From contig JADWOT020000006.1 of NCBI GenBank assembly GCA_036345935.2, positions 16,776,519 to 16,840,518 of the forward strand: a DNA stretch of 64,000 nt. The letters are read 5' to 3'. Shown in pieces: positions 61,041-64,000 of this stretch. The position numbers were made by a program, and so were the translations under genes. Below the pieces are notes generated by a model. The model had not been told where the DNA came from, did not search any database, and saw only the letters and a list, made by a program, of their open reading frames with translations. The DNA comes from Taenia hydatigena (lineage: Eukaryota > Platyhelminthes > Cestoda > Cyclophyllidea > Taeniidae). Every line of letters begins with the position of its first letter. Positions within the stretch are counted from its first letter, which is position 1.

Positions 61041-61337
61041 AGGTGTCTAAACTGAGATTCACTGATTGTAATATTTATGTTCTTTAAAAGTGCTTTGTGG
61101 GCGAGAGGCCGGAGGACAATTTTAAATCTATTCGTGGGCCAACGTGGTCACTCCTTTTGAGGTCGAGACACCATCGTCATAGATACTTTAACTTTGCTAT
61201 TCCCATATCCTTCCTCTAGAAGCAACCAACCTTCTCATAGTAGAGCTGGTAAAAGGGAAAGAGAGGAAAGGAAAGAATCGTCTACACTGGTAGCAAAAAT
61301 TTTGCGCGTTACTATGGCTACTGCAGTACTTTGTTTG

Positions 61338-61508
61338 TTGGACCTACTGGTTTCGGTCAATGTGACAGAGGTGGCCGTACTGCCCTAGCTGCGTGGGCTG
61401 GCCTCCGGGCCATGCCAGCAGCCTATTTCCCTCTGTCCGTTGAATATATATATTCTACCCTAGCATTCTGCCTTCTTTTGTCTTCGAGGAAGCCTTGGAA
61501 CGCTACAC
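61338..61508 (+). repeat. Solo terminal unit of the TRIM-like family
   Basis: It contains TGGGCTGGCCTCCGGGCC, ATGCCAGCAGCC and the end TCTTTTGTCTTCGAGGAAGC then CTTGGAACGCTACA. It lies about 440 bp upstream of the SRP receptor start codon. Confidence 0.65.
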
Positions 61509-61757
61509 TTACTAAGCTTGACTTACTTGAATTTGTCATTAATATTTGGATAATGTTAATTTTGAGGTTACGAAGTACAAGTCTTAAAGACTTCTTAAGG
61601 CACCTTTTATTAAATGATGTGATGACAATTTATGCTCGAATCACTTAAGATAGCACTCAACTACCAATGACTTAGGACACCAAAGCAGTGATCCAGACTC
61701 CTGATTCAAAATAACTCGTTTCGAAATTTGACTTCATCTAGAATTTCTATCACATTA

Positions 61758-61798
61758 AACCTGACGTACTTGACAAGAGCGCAAAAATACGTCAGGTT
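61758..61798 (+). promoter_or_regulatory. Inverted repeat with TGACGT cores upstream of the SRP receptor gene
   Basis: AACCTGACGTA (61758-61768) and its exact complement TACGTCAGGTT (61788-61798) flank a 19-nt loop, 148 bases before the start codon. TGACGT is the half-site bound by CREB/ATF-type bZIP factors. A paired, mirrored arrangement in a promoter is suggestive, but could be chance or a hairpin remnant. Confidence 0.35.
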
Positions 61799-61945
61799 GA
61801 AAACGCAATTTTTTGGCTAAAAAATTTTTGCAACGCTTTTACCCTACTAAAATTAGCCATGGCAGGGCATATGCAAAAGCGTTGTTTTAATTTATTCTTT
61901 CACTACCCTCTTGTGTCAATTGCTTGCTGACGCTGCTATAACGCT

Positions 61946-62062
61946 ATGCTCGATTTTTTTGTAATACTCACTAGAGGAGGTATCGTGTTGTGGTACATAA
62001 AAAGCACATCGGAATGCGTTAGAACAACGATTAATGCTTTCTTAAAGTCCCTTATCCTTAAG
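61946..62062 (+). CDS. SRPRA: SRPRA exon 1
   Basis: Thirty-nine codons from ATG to CTTAAG|GTGGGA, phase 0. It carries the hydrophobic first strand and helix of the SRX domain. No good trans- or cis-splice acceptor is visible directly upstream of the ATG. Confidence 0.95.
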
Positions 62063-63778
62063 GTGGGAAGCATTGTTTTTTTATCGCGTAGGAAAATCTT
62101 AGCAACGGAGCGTTTGTGCATGAAAGCATTGCAATGAAGCACTTCATGGATAATGAATTCGATCTTTTGTATATTGTAGGTACATGGAACTACCTAATAT
62201 CCTTTCTGTAGGCTGGTTACCAGCGTGTACTTCAATTAAGTTATGTCGACAAATTCCTAACTACAATTGCCTTGGAATTTCGGGATAAGTATAAAAACAA
62301 CTTACTCGAAAAGAATCGATTTGGATATTTTGACGACTTTGGCTCTATTTTCGACTCAAGGTTACGTGAAATCGAGGCGGATTCACGAAAGTCTATCAAG
62401 GCTGCCAAGTAAGTGCGTTAACATCTTACTATGTGCAGGCCCATGCGAACTTTCGCTGATTCTGCAAAATCAAAAAAGACAATCGCTTCGATGATCGTCA
62501 ATAAAGAGAATCAAAACTCTACCTCCAATACCGAGAAAAAAGCTAATTTAAATGAAAGCTTGAACTCAGGTGAACCTGTTTTTGATCCAAACATCGGTAC
62601 GTATTGCTTTATGCAGGTTTTTGATAGGTTTTCGTTTCTGAACTATTTTAACATTTCAGCTCCCCTTCAGTCTAGGAAAACAAACTTGTCCTCACCAAAA
62701 TCTCGCTTTGTCAAGTTGAACAAGAAATCTAAGGATCATTCCGGGTAATTATTTTTCACGGTCTAAAACATTCATAGTTTCTCTTAGTGTTGGCACCTCT
62801 GTTTTAAGGGTTATTTTCTGGATCTCGGAATCGCAATGAATGTATGAGCCTATTTAATCCCTTTTTTCAGTTCCCCAGAATCCCCTGTTTCTGTCAAACC
62901 TGGTAAAAGGGTAAAGGCGAACCGCCGTTGGACCGATGAGGCCGTTGGAGCCGAGGCTGCTGCTCTTGATTACAGTGGCGGAGGCGGTGCTGCTAACTCT
63001 TCCCCGGGAGACTCTGTTCATAATGACGCAAATGCGGTTGACCCTCAAGGACTGCAACTAACTGCCACTGAAGTGGAAAATCTCACCAAACTTCGTGGTA
63101 CACTGCGCGAGGGCTTCGACGAATTAGAGGTTTCATCTGATGAGGAGGAATATGTGGATTCATCAGAAGAGGGAGATGAAGAACAGGACTCAAAAGCTAA
63201 TTCTCGTAGAGAAAATGAAATAAGGGTGGGTTTCTTGTTTAATATTGTGTCATTTTCACAGCTTGCCTTTAAATAAGTTTTTAACCATGACTTTTCATCA
63301 GTTTCGGTTTTTCATGTATCAACATCTACAGACACTTTGTCTCGCGATGCCTCCTGAGTGGCTTCTGTATTTACTGTAAACTATCTAAATTCAGCCGAAC
63401 AAACCATTCGGCTTTATGTCAGGTCTGTTGCAAAACTTGAAAACGACTGCTATCGGTCGGGTGTTGACACGTGAGGACATTCAAAACCCACTAGAGCAGC
63501 TGCGTGATCATTTGGTGCACAAGAATGTGGCTTTTGAGATTGCGAACCGCCTCTGTGATGGAGTGGCCGAGAGTCTAGTCGGAGTGCAACTCGGTCGTTT
63601 CGAGCGCGTTGGGCCACGTGTTCGCGCCGCTCTGGAAGAGGCCTGTACCCGTCTTCTTGCTTCCGGTCGTCGTGTTGATGTCCTGCGTGATGCTCTTGAA
63701 GCCCAACAGTCGGGGAAACCCTATGTTATCGTCTTCTGCGGTGTCAACGGCGTCGGTAAATCCACAAATCTCGCCAAA
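61946..63778 (+). CDS. SRPRA: Signal recognition particle receptor subunit alpha, 5' part (seven exons)
   Basis: This is the SRP docking protein at the ER membrane. Its GTPase domain pairs with SRP54 to hand ribosomes to the translocon, and its N-terminal SRX domain binds the membrane-anchored beta subunit. Exons: 61946-62062, 62092-62175, 62212-62408, 62439-62596, 62660-62744, 62871-63225 and 63395-63778, totalling 1380 nt or 460 in-frame codons. The start MLDFFVILTRGGIVLWYIKS matches the family's MLDFFTIFSKGGLVLW. AMKHFMDNEFDLLYI then AGYQRVLQLSYVDKFL completes SRX. A charged linker (SKKTIASMIVNKENQ, RRWTDEAVGAEAAALDYSG, an acidic EEEYVDSSEEGDEEQD) leads to the N domain and G1 of the GTPase (GVNGVGKSTNLAK). 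About 180 residues, including G2-G5, should lie beyond the right edge, judging from the roughly 640-residue family length. Confidence 0.97.
62092..62175 (+). CDS. SRPRA: SRPRA exon 2
   Basis: The acceptor is TCGCGTAG and the donor ATT|GTAGGT. It reads ENLSNGAFVHESIAMKHF, then MDNEFDLLYI, matching the family's NNSFTHEALTLKYKLDNQFELVFV residue by residue. It is preceded by a 29-nt intron and followed by a 36-nt one. Confidence 0.95.
62212..62408 (+). CDS. SRPRA: SRPRA exon 3
   Basis: It reads AGYQRVLQLSYVDKFLTTIA then LEFRDKYKN, the C-terminal part of SRX (family GFQKILTLTYVDKLI...FRDKY). The donor is GCCAA|GTAAGT. A 30-nt intron follows. Confidence 0.95.
62439..62596 (+). CDS. SRPRA: SRPRA exon 4
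   Basis: The acceptor is ATGTGCAG. It reads KPMRTFADSAKSKKTIASMI, corresponding to the family's MKKFEDSEKAKKPVRSMI, and continues as a polar linker. The donor is ATCG|GTACGT. Confidence 0.93.
62660..62744 (+). CDS. SRPRA: SRPRA exon 5
   Basis: The acceptor is AACATTTCAG and the donor TCCGG|GTAATT. It encodes a short, lysine-rich linker (RKTNLSSPKSRFVKLNKKSK). Phases fit both neighbours. An earlier AG in the preceding intron is possible but opens a poorer frame. Confidence 0.85.
62871..63225 (+). CDS. SRPRA: SRPRA exon 6
   Basis: The acceptor is CCTTTTTTCAG and the donor ATAAGG|GTGGGT. It contains KRVKANRRWTDEAVGAEAAA then LDYSG, equal to the family's RVWELGGCANKEVLDYS. A Gly/Ala-rich run, LRGTLREGFDELEVSSDEEE and a strongly acidic stretch follow. 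This linker is implicated in ribosome and SRP interaction in other species. Confidence 0.95.
63395..63778 (+). CDS. SRPRA: SRPRA exon 7: N domain and G1 motif
   Basis: The acceptor is CTAAATTCAG and the donor GCCAAA|GTGAGT; 128 codons. GFMSGLLQNLKTTAIGRVLT then REDIQNPLEQLRDHLVHKNV forms the start of the four-helix N domain. VDVLRDALEAQ and KPYVIVFCGVNGVGKSTNLA lead into the P-loop. CG content is clearly higher than in the surrounding introns. Confidence 0.97.
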
Positions 63779-64000
63779 GTGAGTTGCATTTTTTTGGTGA
63801 GCTCATATGTCCATGAGAGGGATAGTAAGAGTTATTTTCTATCATAATCTTGAACTTTTTAAACCCTTCTTCAATGAGAATATCCAACATGATATTCTCG
63901 CTCATGTGTTCCATACATTTCTGAAATGCGCGGAAATATTCGGCTCAGTCATCCATAACACACGTGGCTTATTTAGAATCTACTTCAGAGGAAGACTTCC
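63779..64000. other. Start of SRPRA intron 7
   Basis: The next coding exon (after GKSTNLAK) is not reached before the window ends. I see nothing else here. Confidence 0.7.

Noticed and set aside
1..64000. CRISPR arrays, bacterial operons, rRNA genes
   Set aside because: No regularly spaced direct repeats, ribosome-binding-site patterns or rRNA-like stretches were seen. The window is eukaryotic.

Overview
The window is eukaryotic. Coding sequence is split into many short exons with GT-AG introns, the intervening DNA is AT-rich, and no operon-like ORF stacks, CRISPR arrays or rRNA genes are visible. Introns of 29-45 nt lie close to introns of 7-12 kb, and an interspersed retroelement with short terminal repeats is present. 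This combination suggests a flatworm, most likely a tapeworm with a large genome; that assignment is inference. I found exons by translating both strands by eye, looking for splice sites, and requiring that reading phase carry across each junction. Most long ORFs in the window lie in introns or in retroelement copies and do not look like genes.

Region 1 (1 to about 43.1 kb, minus strand) is one very long gene. It encodes a Ras GTPase-activating protein of the SynGAP/DAB2IP/RASAL2 family. Read from right to left it gives a split PH domain (43.1, 40.4, 28.5 and 27.5 kb), the PH-to-C2 junction (19.8 kb), the C2 domain (19.1?, 11.8?, 11.6, 8.5 kb) and the RasGAP catalytic domain (7.2, 3.1, 1.9 and 0.2 kb). 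The gene runs off the left edge inside the catalytic domain. The first exon and one exon between 7.2 and 3.1 kb were not found. A 611-nt open block at 22.2-22.8 kb begins with ATG, ends at a consensus donor in the right phase and has CCAAT boxes upstream. It looks like an alternative first exon that would make a form without the PH domain.

Region 2 (about 43.1 to 50.2 kb) is mostly intron or intergenic DNA, with a broken ankyrin-like patch, a CpG-rich patch and retroelement remnants. Region 3 (50.2-52.3 kb, minus) is a complete four-exon gene for a 309-residue protein with three C2H2 zinc fingers, a TATA box and a poly(A) signal. Region 4 (52.3-61.9 kb) contains no gene I can support. Region 5 (61.9 kb to the right edge, plus) is the 5' part of the gene for signal recognition particle receptor subunit alpha. 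Seven exons are readable, through the P-loop of the GTPase, and its first three introns are only 29, 36 and 30 nt.

Two copies of a 749-bp sequence (29.06 and 39.04 kb) are almost identical. Each is bordered by a roughly 170-190 bp unit that also occurs alone about ten times in the window. A tRNA-primer-site-like TGG follows the left unit and a purine tract precedes the right one. I interpret this family as a terminal-repeat retrotransposon in miniature (TRIM), with the lone units as solo terminal repeats.
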